From NCBI RefSeq assembly GCF_014851395.1, contig NW_024040928.1:12911012-12975011 (forward strand): a DNA stretch of 64,000 nucleotides, read 5' to 3'. The position numbers and the translations under genes were made by a program. The first letter of the stretch is position 1. The number at the start of each line of letters is the position of its first letter. Below the pieces are notes generated by a model, which had not been told where the DNA came from, made no database searches, and saw only the letters and a program-made list of their open reading frames with translations. The stretch is from Micropterus salmoides (taxonomy: Eukaryota; Chordata; Actinopteri; Centrarchiformes; Centrarchidae). Positions 36,301 to 51,300 of the stretch are shown in pieces.

Positions 36301-39300
36301 ATTAAGATCATTACTTGCTTACTCTCTAGAGAGGGAAGGCACGTCTATTTCTCTATAACCGCTATGTGATCCTTACCACACAAAGAAACACAGAGAGAGA
36401 CTATGTGTTAAATACTAGGTTAGCCCAAATCACCTTTTGGGGGTGGTTTGATTACATTCAAACGAATACATGTGAACATTATACTTGCTACATACCATCA
36501 TGTTAACATTGTCATTGTGAGCATGTTGGCATGCTTACATTAACATGTCACTCAAAGCACTGCTGTGCCCACAGCCTCACACAGTTGCTGACATGGCTGC
36601 ACATTCTTCAGCTTGTTAAAATTTCATTTGTATTCTCTGCCATGCATTGTACCTGGATTTTCACAACAGGGCATTCTTTTTGTGCAGTGACTGAAATGAT
36701 GAGAGTGTAATCTGTTGATACATATTTAGCACATAGTGCTAACATCTGCGGGCAAAACAGTGGGTGGTAAAATGGAAAACAATACTGTATGATGTAATAT
36801 TAAGATGTAGTTAATCCCGATAATAATACTTACTAACTCAAAGAGCTATTTTGATAATATTTTAAATTACATATTTAACCAGACAGCTTGGGATAAGGCA
36901 AATGATTTTGTTATGGGCGCAGGGAGGGTTGTGACTGAAATATAATAACATGGGAAATTAAGAGTGAAAATGAGAGAGCAGGCATGGTGGAAGAGATTTG
37001 AGGCCGTGACGTTGACTTTTTATTTTTAAACTGTTCCCTCTTAAGCAGCATCACAGGAAGGAGGGGAGTGTAGAGAAAAGAGCCTGTGGCAGCGGCGGTG
37101 GAATATCTGAAGGGAGAGTTTGAGAGGGCTGGCTTCCTCCCAGCTGTGCAACACCAAACTCTATCTTATACAATTATGCTTTACATACAGTGTATACATT
37201 CTTCCCTTTGAAGAGAGACTATAAGTGGCTTTTTAAGATACTTTGAAATAAAAAAACGAGTAGTATTTGGTTGAGAAAAACGAGGAATGGGTGTTGTCTT
37301 TGTGTAATTTGAAGACTAAATGTGATTGTGAAGAATACTTGTTAGAAAGAAGAAGGATTGCGGAGGTTCTTCAGTAATGAGAGAGAGAAGTGATATAAGA
37401 ATTTGAGAGATGCAAGAAAAACTTTGTGTTTGTGGAAGTGAAGGAGGATATAATCCAGATACCCAAAATGACTGTAGATGAATGACAGAGAGAGTGAGAA
37501 TGCAAACAGTATTTCATCATGAAAGCCTTATTTCAGTGAAGTTCTTCAAAGATCGGCCTGTCCATCACAATTCCAGCAGACTTTATTCCCCCTCTCTATG
37601 CTGTGTGCAAAATGATGCCAGCATTAACAAATACCCTCCTACTTTTCCTCCCCTCTCCCCTCATCCTCCTCCTTCCTCTCCATTACTTTGCTCGTCCTAT
37701 CTCCCCTGGCTTACCCCCTCCGACTTCCTATCTATACTCTCTACACTTTTAACATTCTCCCCTTTCTACCTCTTCTCCTCACTCTCCCTGCTGTCCCGTG
37801 TTTGAACTGTGAATCCACCACCATGACTGCCGCTAAGGCCACATCTAAAGACCCACACATGCTGAGAGCAGGAAGAGACAGACAGACAGACAGACAGAGA
37901 CACACACACACCCGCACACTTCTGTTTTCAAGCTTACACATTTCCAGCAGCCATAATTACCTTATGCAAATTAGATCAACAAATAAACCATCTCATCCTG
38001 CTGGGCGACAGCTATATAAGATGCCAAAAAACAAATTCAGGAGCTCATTTAATTACAGAGGTGATGAGCGAGATGGAACATTCACCTACCCTTCCCTGCG
38101 CATGACACTCAATCATGAATCTGTATCCACTGTCTAGTTCCCCATAGGCCTGAATCACGGTAGCAATTATGTTTCCAGGTACAGCTACCCATATTTTCTT
38201 GGTGCGTGTGGGGGGGAAAGGGTGCATATTGAGTTGCCTGATTTAACTCAGGTGCTGCAGTCATTGTCTTCCTAGCAAAATTATAGAAGAGAGTTGGTCT
38301 GCCCCTACCTTTTTCGATTTTTGAAAATTATAGCCATTTTTGAAAATAGCCTCATTAGTTCGTCACAACAAAGCAGCGGCAGGCCTGAGAAGTTTTAGAT
38401 ACCACGCAGTGCAGGGTGTTTGAAGCACGCTGTGTCACATAGTTTAATGATAAGCCTTAAGAGCAGTTCACATTTGGTCAAACCTGGCTTAAACAGTGTA
38501 GCGTTCCTACTGTGTCGCTTTATGGATAAGAACTACATTTTAAAGCAAATAACAGTAAAAGATAAAAACGTTGTTCTTTATGGTGGATATTATATACAGA
38601 AGGTAATATATCAGGTAAACATAACTATGGACAAAAAGGAATTCCCACAATGATACAAGAAATAAATAATGCTTCTTTTTCCCCAGTCCATCCCTTTGTT
38701 TATGCCTCTTTATGTGCGTTTTTCTTGTCAGTATAGAAATCTTGAAACATTGCAAAAACATTTTTACTATTGGCTGAGGTTGCCATATTGTTAAAAACAA
38801 AATTCTACAGTGCAACATTTTTTCAATCCAGCATTGGAAGTGTGACTTCCACTAAACTGGAGAGAACATGGACAGTTGTGATGTTACTCCTAAAAAAACA
38901 AAACAAAAAAAACAACAACCTTTGCAATTGAAGATAAACCCCAATTATATTCTTTACAAAATTATTTGGTGTGTCATTTTTAACTTGACTTAAAGTTGGA
39001 TGGAGTAAAAGTACAGATATAAAGGCAGTAGGACCAGTAGCATGATAGTAATTTTGGAAATTAGGAAACTGCAAGCCACCTCCATCATGTGTTTTTTTTT
39101 TATCATTCCTTACACATTTTGTAAATAATTTTTTTAATTTAATCAAAAATCCTAGAAGTTTTAGTGGAATGGACTGTAACAAATGTATTAATTGGCAAAT
39201 ACTTTAAACATGTGGGCTATTGTGACTACCAGCATGAAATGATTCCCCTTTTCATAGGCTGACCCAAAGGAGCTGATTCGATTGGTCACACAGCATGTGT

Positions 39301-42300
39301 CTGCATATTCGAATTGGCCGGAGGAGCTGCAGAAGTTGATCAACCAGCTGCATGTGTACAACGAACGTCTGACTGACTTCACCCAGGCCCAAGTATTACA
39401 GGGGCTGGGCCGCGGGGTGGACGTCCAGCGCTTCAGCTCCGACTCCGACTACAAGAAGGAGACCATCCTTGGCCTCACAGAGTAAGTAAGGAGGGGACTT
39501 TGACTTCCTCAAATGAAAGACTAAACTTTGAGTTTAGTTGTCTGCTGGGAATAAATGTAGTTAAAAATAATCAAACATACAGTGGGTTTTTGTAATGAAG
39601 TCCGTAGAGCCAAAACCGATTTTGATATTTGGGGAATCCCATATTTCGATATTTCGGCGGATTCTTCTTCTTCTCAGAAACACATTACATGAACAAAGAT
39701 TTTCCTAACATTTGTTATTTGTAGTTATGATACTTCTCCAAGATAACATGACATAATGCAATTTAAATAAAAAATAGTATTGAACTTAATTGAACAAAAC
39801 TACATCTGATTATGTCAGCTGTTTGCAGTGTTTTTTAATGAGTTTTCTCCAAACGTGTGTTGCCATTATAATAATAATCTTTATTTTTTTATTTGTGATA
39901 TCCTCTAATAGACAAACTATAAAACAATAACACTCATAATATGATTGAAGGATCCGTATTCCGTCTCTCAGTTTCTTTTTTTAATAGTCATTTATCGGCT
40001 GTTCTAAACAATTCTGATTTATCTGAACTTAGCTCATATTAATTATATTGGCACGCCATTTTGTCAGTCAGGCTCTAGTAGTCTGTAAGGTGTGCTTTAT
40101 TTCATCTGCATTTTTTTGTACCACATAACCATATGAGTGGGAGTGATGGCTCTTTCTGCTGCAGTGCAATGAAATCTAATCATTACTTTCCACCTCTCTG
40201 CATGTGTGTCTGTGTGTGTTTAGGACACTCGATGACGCTGTGTACAGGATCGCTCTGTCTCTGGCTAAGCGCTACAGCGTTCCTCTGTGGGAGGTCTACA
40301 TGACTCACCTCGAGTTCCTCTTTACGGATAGCGGGTACATGCGCGCACACACACACACACTCTTGCATATACCTCTCCCTGTCACTTTCTGTCATTTTAC
40401 TCATCTGTGTTCCTTCAAATCCGACTGTCAATGTGCATTTGAAATGGCCCTAAAATGTGTTTGGGTTTGGATGAAAGAAACTTGTGTTGCTCGTGTTTAC
40501 TTATGTGTTCCCATGTCTAGTACAGTTGTGTGTGCACACATCCCTGTCCCTCCTGTTTTCTCACTTACATGAAAAGCATACTTAAAGCACCCCGGAGTAA
40601 ATCAAACATGTTGTGAATGTGTGTTCATATGTGTGCGTTTGTGTTTTAGTGGGAGAGAGGAGGTGAGTTTGTCAGAGTCTATTTCCATAATTTATTTGCT
40701 CTCTGACTTCATGGCTGGGGATCTGTCTAGCTCTGCACCTTTCCTTGTTTTAATATCTTTTTGAGCTGAGTCGAGATGTGTGTGAGTGTTTGTGTTAGCG
40801 CGCACACGTGTTTGCATCTGTGATAAATATCCATCTTGTCGTATTCTGATATAAGGAAATGGTTTATGAGCTGCACTTTACGATAAATTACACCCTATAC
40901 CATCTTAAAACCGTACCATAGCTGCTAGAGTGGTGCGTGTGTGAGTTTCTACCAAAATCTCAAGATCATGATAAATGCATGAAGAATATTCAAACTCTAA
41001 TCTTGACTAGAAGCATCTGCGATGTGCATATTGATTTAACAGATGGATGGACACAGGGACTGATATAAATAGAGCAGACGGGGGAAAACTTAAAGGAAAA
41101 GGCGCGTACAGACAGAAAATGGGAGATGTGAAATTGAATTTAGTCTTTTATTGATCCCTGTAGGGATATATATTCTTTATCATATTCTGTATCACTCCTC
41201 CCAAATGTTTAGTAGTAGCAGCAGCAGCCAGCCACAGTGCGGTGCCATGGGATCAAATCCAGTTCTGAGGCCAGTACTTGCCATTAAAGGGCAATTAAAA
41301 GAGTCTTCCTAATGCATTAAATTAGTTTTACATTCATTTGGCAGAAACTTTTGTCTAAAGCGGCTTACAGTAATTGCATTCAGACTCAAAAGGTTCAAGA
41401 GCTAGATGCCATTAAATATTGTAAGTGCAACCCTCCCAAATAAACAACATAAAAAGCGAGTTGGAGAGCCTGCGGCGAAAGGCAGTGACTCCTGTGTTCT
41501 GTCTTCAGTGGGGAGTTCATTCCACCAATGTAGGACCAGAACAGAGAAGGGGCTTGACCGAGATGAGCGAGTGCAGGGTGACCTCTGAATGACAGGACAG
41601 CCAAACGTCCAGAGAAAGAGGAAGCACAATGGTCAGGTGGGAGTGTGAGATTTGACCTTGGCTTGGGCCTGTAGGCCAGCACATGCGTTTTGAAGTGGAT
41701 TCAAGCAGCAACCAGGAGCCATTATAGTGGTGTGAACTTTGGGAGGTTGAGCACCAGGAGGGCAGCAGCATTCTGGACTACCTTCAGAGGTCCAATGGCA
41801 GACACAGGGGCTCCAGCAAAGAGGGAGCTGCTGGACTCCAGGTGGGAGATGAGCACCTGGTCAGCCTCCTCAGCCAACAAATAGATGTGGGTTAGACAAT
41901 GCCTAAACCTGTGCATTGAAAAAACTTTTTATTTTTATTTTATTTTTTTATTTAACCTTTATTTAACCAGGTGAGTCTCACTGAGATTAAAATCTCTTGC
42001 AAGAGAGACATGGCCAAGACACAGCATAAAAGAACATAAAGAACAGTTTCCAACATATAAAAGACATTAAGTACACATACATATAAGTCACACAAGCCCC
42101 TGTGTTGAATAAGGCAGAATACAACTTTATAAACAGCAACACTGACCAATGTTCACCTGCTCCATATCCTTCAGAGTTGAAACAAAATGGCTATAAGGAA
42201 TAAAGGCAGTCAATTTCAACGAGTTCTGAAGAGCGTTCCAAGCAGAAGGTGCAGCAAACATGAAGACTTTTTTACCTAATTCTGTTAGGACGTGTGTAGT

Positions 42301-45300
42301 GTAGGACGTCCTTTGAACGTAATCCATAATGGCCTTGAGTACTTGTTAAAAAGATACTCAAATAGGTAGGAGGTAGTCTAAGAAGGGCCTTATAGATGAA
42401 ACACAGCCAATGAGTGTACCTTCTTGCAGAAAGAGAGGGCCATTTATCTTTATAGTAAAGGGTACAATGATGTGTCCTATAATTACAGCCAGTGAAAACA
42501 CATAATGATACACAACATCCAATTTCTGTAGGCATTGGGCAGAAGCATTCATATATATCACCATAATCTAATTATAATAATAAATATGAATTTTAACCCA
42601 GCCATAGCTCTTACCCAGCAAGATCCATCCATCCATCGTCAACTGCTTATCCTGCGTACAGGGTCGCGGGGGGGTGGAGCCAATCCCAGCTTACATCGGG
42701 CGAAAGGCGGGGTACACCCTGGACAGGTCGCCAGTCCATCTCAGGGCCACATATAGACAAACAACCACTCACATCCACACCTAAGGAAACATAGCACATT
42801 TGAAAAACATACATTTGCAGAACAGCAGCAATACTTACATTATTGGATAAATTGTTAGTACACAAGTTCACAAACATTCTGATCTTTCAGAGATCTGAAC
42901 ATTCAGAGATCTGCAGCTCTTGAAAAATAAGCCCACATGGTGATAATATAGTCTAAGGGTGACGAATGGAAAAAAAAAATCAGTTAAGATGAGTAGAAAG
43001 TGTTGCCGAGCATTCATAATAATAAATTAATAAGTATTACGAAAAGCAGGACATAGAGAAAGTTAGTTGGAGAAATAACCACATAATCACTGTGTGCAGG
43101 GAGTGTGTAGGGAGGGGAGGATGGACCAGATAGATGGAGGAAGAAGAGATGGATGATAGAGCCAGGCTGTCTCTGAGACAGTCCTATTAACACAGAATGA
43201 ACGCTTTAGAGGAATCAATGCACTGCTAAACACCACCGACGTCAGCGGTTCTCCCTGCGTGTAGGTCTTTGTAGATGTAATCAGGGCCCCGTTAGGGACA
43301 TGAATTCTAGCCAGTTTCATTGCCATTTTAATGACAGCTGTTAAATAACTGGCCAAAAAATGGAAATTATGTTTTACTCTTAAATCACCTGCCAGTTTAG
43401 TTGTACTTTTTTTTAGCTTTGATAGTTATCCCCCCAGTTGCTCATCCATCCAGATTCCTTTTTGTATATTTTGTTTGGTCTCACCTGATCCAAATTAATT
43501 TACACTTGATGTCCCCAAGTCAAAATACCAGCAAAATTTCCACCAACATAGCTTGTACCATCACTGACACCAGCTGGCTTTGCTGGATTTGTTGCTGTAG
43601 GTCTAGGATAAATGAAACTCACATTACTTCAGACTAGGGCTGGGCACGTTAACACGTTATTATTGCGTTAACGCATTAATTAATTAATGGCGACAATTAT
43701 TTTATCGCACCATAACGCAGTTTTTATTAATAATATTATTATTTTAAAAGACCGTTGCTCACTGGCTCTGAATACACAGACACAAACCACGGGTCACAGG
43801 AGGGGTGGGATGTTGATCAGCCTGCAAATCAGCCACCCAAACAAGCAGCGGAGGGAGGCTTCGGCAGACTATGGGGGATGCAACGTGTGGGAGAAGTAGA
43901 TAAACAAAAGCAGGACAAGCGATCAAACGCCATAGCAAAGTTGATAGCTACACACTGCATGCTGATTAGTATTGGGGAAGATGTCGGTCTTAGGAATTTT
44001 CTTAAAATCGCAACGTAGTCACATGGCCCCGTGGGGTTACTCTGCACTCCTCAGGTGAATAGATGGGGAGACGAGCGCTTTGCGAGTAAACGGCAGGCGT
44101 ACTATGCATGGTAACCATGGCAATGGCTTCTGTGTCCTACACAGCTGTCGCCTACATAACTTTACCTGATAGGCCTACATCTAGTTTTGCGGGGATGCTC
44201 TGCCATGCGAATTCCCTCCTGTTGATCTTCTACTTAGTAAACAGTCTCTCTTCCAGTGATTTGCACTGCGCGTCCTGTACAAAACAGTTCAAGACAATTC
44301 AACTTCGGTGGCGGGCGTTTGCGTGAGGCGAGCACAACCGTGACAGTTTCATGGGGCTACGCCTTGTGCTTGACCACTTCACCTCACTCTAACAGGGACA
44401 CTTGCTACTGAACATAGACTGTTTATGCTGCTCCCTGATAAAAGAAAATGTTTCTGCTGATACCTGTTCAAAAAAAAGGAAGTTATGTTAACCTGTTGCT
44501 CAGAAAGGTGCCTGTTATGAAATTATGATTGTGGCTCATTATTCAATTTTGAGCATGACAATGCGATTAATTGCGATTAAAAATTTTTATCTTTTCCCAG
44601 CACTACTTCAGACATTTCAAACAACGTAGCTCTGAACTCCTCATTTCATTTCCTACCTGCTGCCAGCAGCTGCTGACCGGTTCTGCTGTCTTTTTTTTTT
44701 TGGCACCTTCCCTTCTGACTCATCATCAAGATGTGTTCTGCATTGAGCCTAATGAGTAATCCTCAGAGATGGAGAGGATATTCATTCATTCATTTGAATT
44801 CTGTACCAAATCTTTTCCAGTTGTACATCTGGTGACCCCAGCTGGCAAATAAAAGTTCAAATTCTATCAGAAATTGGCAGTGTTACATGCTATACAGTCA
44901 ACCTTTTGGCTTCCTTGCCAGTTCATAAGAACCTTTCAGCTCCTAGTTAATAATGTCCTGGATCAATAGGAAGCACCTCAAGAAGGCAAATTATTCTCTG
45001 TCTGTGATTTCTGTAATGCCAAGATCCAGATATTGGCCCTTAAATGAGATTGGCCATTTCCTTTTATTAAACCCACCTCATTTGAACCTTACTTCTGTTT
45101 TGCTGCACCAGGCATTTGTCACTTTAACCTTCCAGGGACCTTGTGGCATGCAAACTGTAATAAGAAGATTGAGAACTACAGTCACCCCTGCCGCAGCAAC
45201 GCCCCCACCCTTCCTAGCTCCCACCTGTCACTGCAGACTCACCTCAGCTATTTTATTTCTTAGTAGGTTTTGTTCATTCTTATGATGTTGCATGTTCTGT

Positions 45301-48300
45301 ATTTAGACTTAAAAAATGTGAATATGAATTATTAGGAGGTGATTCTTTTTGGCATATGCATAAGGATGTTGACTTGCTACTAGCTGTCTAGCTCTCTCCT
45401 GACTAAAAATGCTGTTGTTTGTATTATTTTACATTATTTTAATGTATTGTGCATGTATGCTATGTGTTCATTGGAGTGTGCTGATGAACTTTCCTGCGTA
45501 ACACATTTGTGGCATTCAGTGTGACTGTGGATTGTGCTTTTGCTACACACAGGTTGGGAACACCGCATTCTGTGTTCAGCTGCAGTTGTTCAGTGCTGTT
45601 GGTTTTGATGTTTAGGGATTACTGAATTGCTGTCCACAGAAACTCTGCAAAATGTAAGCCTGGAGCATGACCATGACCTGGAGCATGTCTGCAAGCATGT
45701 TTCTTGGAATCATGGGGGGAACTAGTGAGAACAGGATGTAGACTGACAAATACAACTGCATAACCTTTGTTTCAGTAATGCAAAAATGGTATTTTTGGCT
45801 GAAATGAAACAGAGGCTACATACATGGGGTGTGGGGCAATCAGGTTTGACACTTCAAACACAGCAGTCACATCAGCTCCTCATTGAACCCACTGTTTCTA
45901 ACTGCCACATGCCACTGTTGACCAGCTGTGCTGCCTTTTCCCTCCACCCAAATGCCGTTTCTTTCAGCTCTGTGGCGCTTTACAGCAAGTTTCAGGTCAT
46001 TGTTTTGGTTTTACTGAGTTTTTTTTTTTTACTCTCGCTGCTCTCATTAGCATTTTCTAGATGCAGAAGGCTGTTTTCAGTAAAAAGCTCTGATAGAACC
46101 AGTATATGCTAGCTGGCCAGCACCAAACAGCAGACAGACAAAGTTAGCGAACAGCTGGTGAAGTGGATCATTTAGCTGCGAAAGAGTCAATTTTTCCCCC
46201 AGGAACTATTGGAGACTAAAAACAGACCTGAAAGCAGAATGAATTTTGTACTTTGTTTGATCAGGTGAACAGAAAAATGACTCAAAATAATTTTTTGGTG
46301 TTGCTTCGTATCTGTTGATATGTAAATAGACAACTGTTTGCTAGCAAGTTTGCCATGCTAATTTAAAATGTGATTATACGTCATTTTGTGGTCATAGCTT
46401 TGTGTTACCCCCAAAAGGGGCAAAAAATCAGTATTGCAGGTTTAAAATAATATGTATCATGTTCCCATGGTTTAAAAGTGTTTTTGCATTTGTTTGTATG
46501 TGCAATTATGCATACTTAATTATACTTAATACTTAATATAAAATCATACAGAAAATATATTTGAAATGTAGGGCTGTAGAGTTACACATGCTCTTTATTA
46601 TGTGACTCTGTCCTAAGGATCTAGTGTCTGTGTTTGCAGATGGTGTGTGAGGACGTGGTGTTGCGTGTTTGGAGTGTGTGTGTGTAAATGTGTGATAGGC
46701 AGAAGAATATTGCCTCACAATGAAAAAGTGAATCAGATGTATGCCTCTCGCTGTCCTCTAGAAATGCCATTATCCTATACTGAACTCTACAGCACAAAAA
46801 ATATTTTACAACCCCCTGCTGGACAGTATTTTGTAAACAAATTAGCAGCATAGATCATAAAGAAAAACAAAAAAAAACTGCTTACATAAATAAATGGCTT
46901 GCTGAATAATCATCCCTTGTCCGCCAAAGCCCCCAGAGTTTAATTCTGTCTGTCAGATTACCATTCCAATTAAATATGCCTCTGAATGTAAGAATATTAG
47001 AAGCCTGTTTTTGTTTGGGCAATGTGGAAGAGACAACAAACAGAATATGGTAATGTAAGACGGGGATGGAGAGAGGGATGAGAGAGGATAGGCACAGCGC
47101 AGACATTGAGGAATATTCCACCAGTTTAAATCGGTTCCTTGCTCCAGCTTTTGAAAACAAACAAGAAATGATTGTAATGAGAAGCTCCTGATATTACAGC
47201 CACATGCACACGACAAAGATAGAGTGGGAAATTGCGTTGCGTACTGAGAGAGATACTGCCGAGCTGGCAGCAGCAGCAAAGCACGCATGCAGTAGCCTAG
47301 TTGTCAGTGGGACGAGGAGTTGCTGAAAGAGAAGAGAGGAGGGGCTCACAGCCTTAGTAAAGAGAGGCGCTAAACACGTTTTGTCACTGGATAGAGAAGA
47401 AAGACAAAGAGGCGATGACAACCTGGCTTTGAAGAACTACAGTGACTCATTCAGCTAAAGCAGACCCTGACGTGAACGCCGGGCACAATCCGCCTGTCAC
47501 AGCCGTCTGTATTTCTGCCTGTGTGCTTGTGCCAAGGAAAACTCTTTAACACCCCTCAAACAGTCCTACCTGGACAAGGTGTTGTTTTTCTTGCCATTGT
47601 TCTCTTGCTTTTGTGCTTCCAGTCACTTTGGAGCTAATGTGATTAAATAGTGAAACATCAGACTTTGATTGGGGTCTCAGGCTGCCCTAGAGTGTGTGCA
47701 CTTAAGAAAGAGACGAGAGGAAAAGTGACTGAAAGAGTCTTTACTTAGAGTTCCTTGTTCTGTTGACTCCAGTCTTATTCAGGCTGCTGTTGAGAGGATG
47801 ATTAGTGTTATTTACATTATTGAGCTTATTGTCAGCTGCCTCCACACTGCTGCCGCTGTCTATATTTTTTTCATTAGCGAGAGCCTCCCAGCTAGCTCTG
47901 ATGGAGAGCCCAGAGGAAACATTGTCCTCTTTGATGTAGTCCCGCTCTAACAGATAAACAGACTTGCACACACACAAACACACTCCCAGGCAGCCACAGA
48001 TTGCTCAGAGCCCCTCGGTGGCTGCCAGCAACTAGCTTTCCTGTGCCTTTGCTTTTTCATTCTTTGTATCTTTCCTTGTTTAACCTTTGTTTGCGGTTCT
48101 CTGAGGTTTTTCTTTTCTGCTTCTCCTCTCCCCGGTGTCGTGCTTGTGTTCTTTTCCCTGTTCCTCTTATTCTTCAAGACCACCTGCTGCTGTTGACTTT
48201 GAGTTGTGCGGGTTTTGAAAAGAAGAGCAGTGAACAAGTCGTGCGCATCTTGAACAAATCGCTGAATGGCTTTCCACACACGGATTTTCTGCACTCCGAG

Positions 48301-51300
48301 CATTTCCACGTTGCGTTCACATTATTTTTCTTTCTCCTTGTCTGTCTCTCTTCTCTCTGTCTTCCCTTTCTCACATTTCGTCCCCATTTTGCTTCTTTTT
48401 ATGTCTGAGCTGACCAAGTTCTTAGATGTATTCTCAGTAGTAATCTATGAAATCCTCATCTTTTTTTCCAGGGACTGTATCTTTTGTGATAAGCCTGTAG
48501 ATCACTGGTGCTGCCTTTGCACTGCTATTTTCAAATACTACTTTGCAACCAAATAGTCTCCAGTGCTGGTTGTCTTCCTCCTTTGATTTTCTTTTGTCGA
48601 TGAGATTTGGGTTTTTTGTCAGTATTGCTGTTTTCTCTTATCTTTTTCAGGCATGGTGTCTACTGCTGTTTATGTGAACAACTTATATCTTAATTTGTGT
48701 CTTTCAAACAAATCACTGTGCCAGAAAGTTACTGTGAAGTGTTTCACATCTTGTGTGCAAATGGATATTTTTCCTAGAGAAGACATATCTCACACAGCAG
48801 GCGTTTACAATAACAAATGTAAAAGCTTTGAACTTGGGATAGGAGGCATTATTGTTGTGTGTTTATATTGCTATGAAAACTTTTTGGATTATGGTGCTCC
48901 ATGTGGAATTGGCAAAAACATTCAGCCACAAACACTCATGATTTTATTCTCTTCCCTCCTTCCCTCCTCTTCTTCCTCATCCAGTCTTTCCACCAAGGAA
49001 ATTGAATCCCGGAGCGAGTCCCTCGGCCTGTTTGATACTTTAAAGTGCAACCCTCAGGCCTTTTATAGCCACATGACCAAGTACGTTATGCCCACAGTGG
49101 AGGGTACTGACCTGGGCCGCCTGCTCTACTACTACACCTTGCTAGATGCTGCAGGGTGTGAGCCTCACGTCACCACCACCATAAAGCCAAACTCCCATGT
49201 CAAACTGCTCAAGAAGCTTCGAGCTGTTGCCAACGGTAAGGCTTTTTTTCTCTGTCATTGTAATGCAGATGGGACAGCAACACAATAAGTAGGTGGTTTA
49301 CAGGAAGGACAAAAGGCAGGTGTAAAATGCCTGTTGTTGCTTTTAAAAGTGTGTAATTCTCCGTATTTATGAAATATACAGCCTTGTTTGTGCAATCATC
49401 TATGCCGGAGATATATTTATGAAAGAAAGGAATTAATTTGTTTGTGAATAACAATGGCACTGATTAGACCTAGAAAACCTAACTGAGTAACACCATTTCT
49501 TATGGTACAGAATTGACAAAAGCACCCAAAGGGTTAATGCACCTCTATAATTGGTGGACAATCAGCCCCTAGCCTTTAATGTCAAGAACTCAAGTTCAGG
49601 GTTAAAGACTTGAGCATAATACCTCTTGACATGACTGATGACTCACACACAGATGTTGACATTGCTGCGGATAACCTCATTAATTTGTGGCATTATTTCT
49701 GGCACCAGATAAAACCAGCAAAATCCTCTACAAGTGACAAATGAAATACCCCCATTGGCATACCTATACTTCATATGTACATATATTATCTTTTATCTCT
49801 ACCTTAGCAAGTCCTTTTGATCTTACTTGCTTCTTCTTTTTCTCCACCAGCCAACGTAAGTCATGTTAGTTTCCAAAATTGAAAAGTAACAGGGTTGAAA
49901 CAAACACAGCTATTCACATTTTTCGAAAGGAAGAAATCCACCTCTGTATTAGATGTCAATCGACCAAACACGCCAAGCTCCTGAAACAGCAACAGCATCA
50001 CAGTGAGATACTGTTTCCACTTAGATTTCTGTGACAGCATCCTCTCCAAGGACAGCATGTCCAAGTTGTAGTGTGTCACTGGTTCAGCGATCCGGTTAGA
50101 GTGCTTAAACTTTGTTGTGCACGGGGTGGAGGTGGTGTCACTTCTCGATGAAGTTCAGTAAAGGTCAGCCGGTTGTCAGCTGTGTTTTCACGCCTCACTT
50201 CCTCCCTCTGCTCCTGATAACACCACAGCTTTTGCCGGTGACACATGTCTCTGTTTAACACACATACACACACATAGACAAATCACATACACACACCCTT
50301 GAGTTAACCACATCAAGACTTTGATGCACTTCTGCATAAACTTACAAAAATGTACTTTACTTTAAGCCCACACTGCCACTTCTATTATTTATCTTTACTC
50401 ACACACCGTTACCTTATCAAATCATTATATTAGCAACTGTCTGTTTGCTTACCCCCATTTGCTACTTTTGCTCAAGCTTTCCATTCTCCTACCGCGCATA
50501 TGCAGTCCACAATAACAGTGGTTGCAGATTTACTACTTGAAATGACTAGTAATTTATTTCAGACAAAGGTGGAAAATAGCAGGATCAGCTGAAATGTTGC
50601 ATGCAGATTTCATCAGCCGTAACAAGCTAGCTAATTAAGCTAATGTTAGCTATGTGAGATAGTTGAACAGCTAACTTAATGTCTCCAGCTGACTTAAATG
50701 AGAATCTTGGAAAAGGGGCCTTAAATACACACTAGATGGCTACATACATAACATCATGCTAAAAGACCGAAGCTAATGCTGCATGTCCAAAGCAAAAAGT
50801 GCATCCTCACAGGCTGATTATCCATGCAGAAGACATGAAAATAAAGAACAGCATTGTTTGTAACTTAATTAATGTTACATTATATTTATTCATTTAGCTG
50901 ACGCTTTTGTCCAAAGCGACTTACAATTGCTATTTATGTCAGAGGTCGCACGCCTCTGGAGCAACTAGAGGTTAGGTGTCTTGCTCAGGGACACATTGGT
51001 GGACATGTCACAGTCAGGAATTGAACCCAAGTCTCTCACACCAAAGGTGTTATCCACTGCGTCATCACCACCCCATGTTGGCAGGGTTTTCTGGAGTGTT
51101 AACTTCCCCAAATCCAATAAAAAGCAGGACAGAATTGCTAACATTACCCTAAACTCTGATAGCTCCCAGGACAAACTCCCACACAGTGGAGAACTACTGC
51201 GGTGGATGTGCAAGTCGTGAACAAGGCTTTTTTAACATAGCCTGAAACCCCACAAACTAATGCAGTTAGTTAATGGTATTCCAGTATCCCTGGGAAGTAA

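Larger units (their letters stand above)
24270..39257 (+). other. nbas: 15-kb nbas intron, the repeat-rich core of the window
   Basis: Left part: poly(A) near 24562-24582, then nested DNA elements (25515-26860 with 25538-26239 inside). Middle: a 4.3-kb hAT-like interval (26899-31235) enclosing a GC-rich block (28150-30050). Right part: AT-rich sequence with an ATTGATCCC-type repeat (33918-34085), a GT/GA tract (35009-35052), an octamer-containing segment near 37950 and an L1-like relic (38823-39182). I found no host gene in it. Confidence 0.7.
40335..48984 (+). other. nbas: nbas intron, 8.6 kb, with several LINE/SINE/DNA elements
   Basis: Contents recognised: ATTGATCCC repeat (41137-41312), two adjacent minus-strand LINE 3' fragments (41325-41920 and 41925-42560), a TCCATCC-type retroposon end (42620-42790), a hAT element (43635-44605) and a common fish repeat (46060-46300). 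From about 46900 to 48950 it is free of recognised repeats. Confidence 0.65.
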
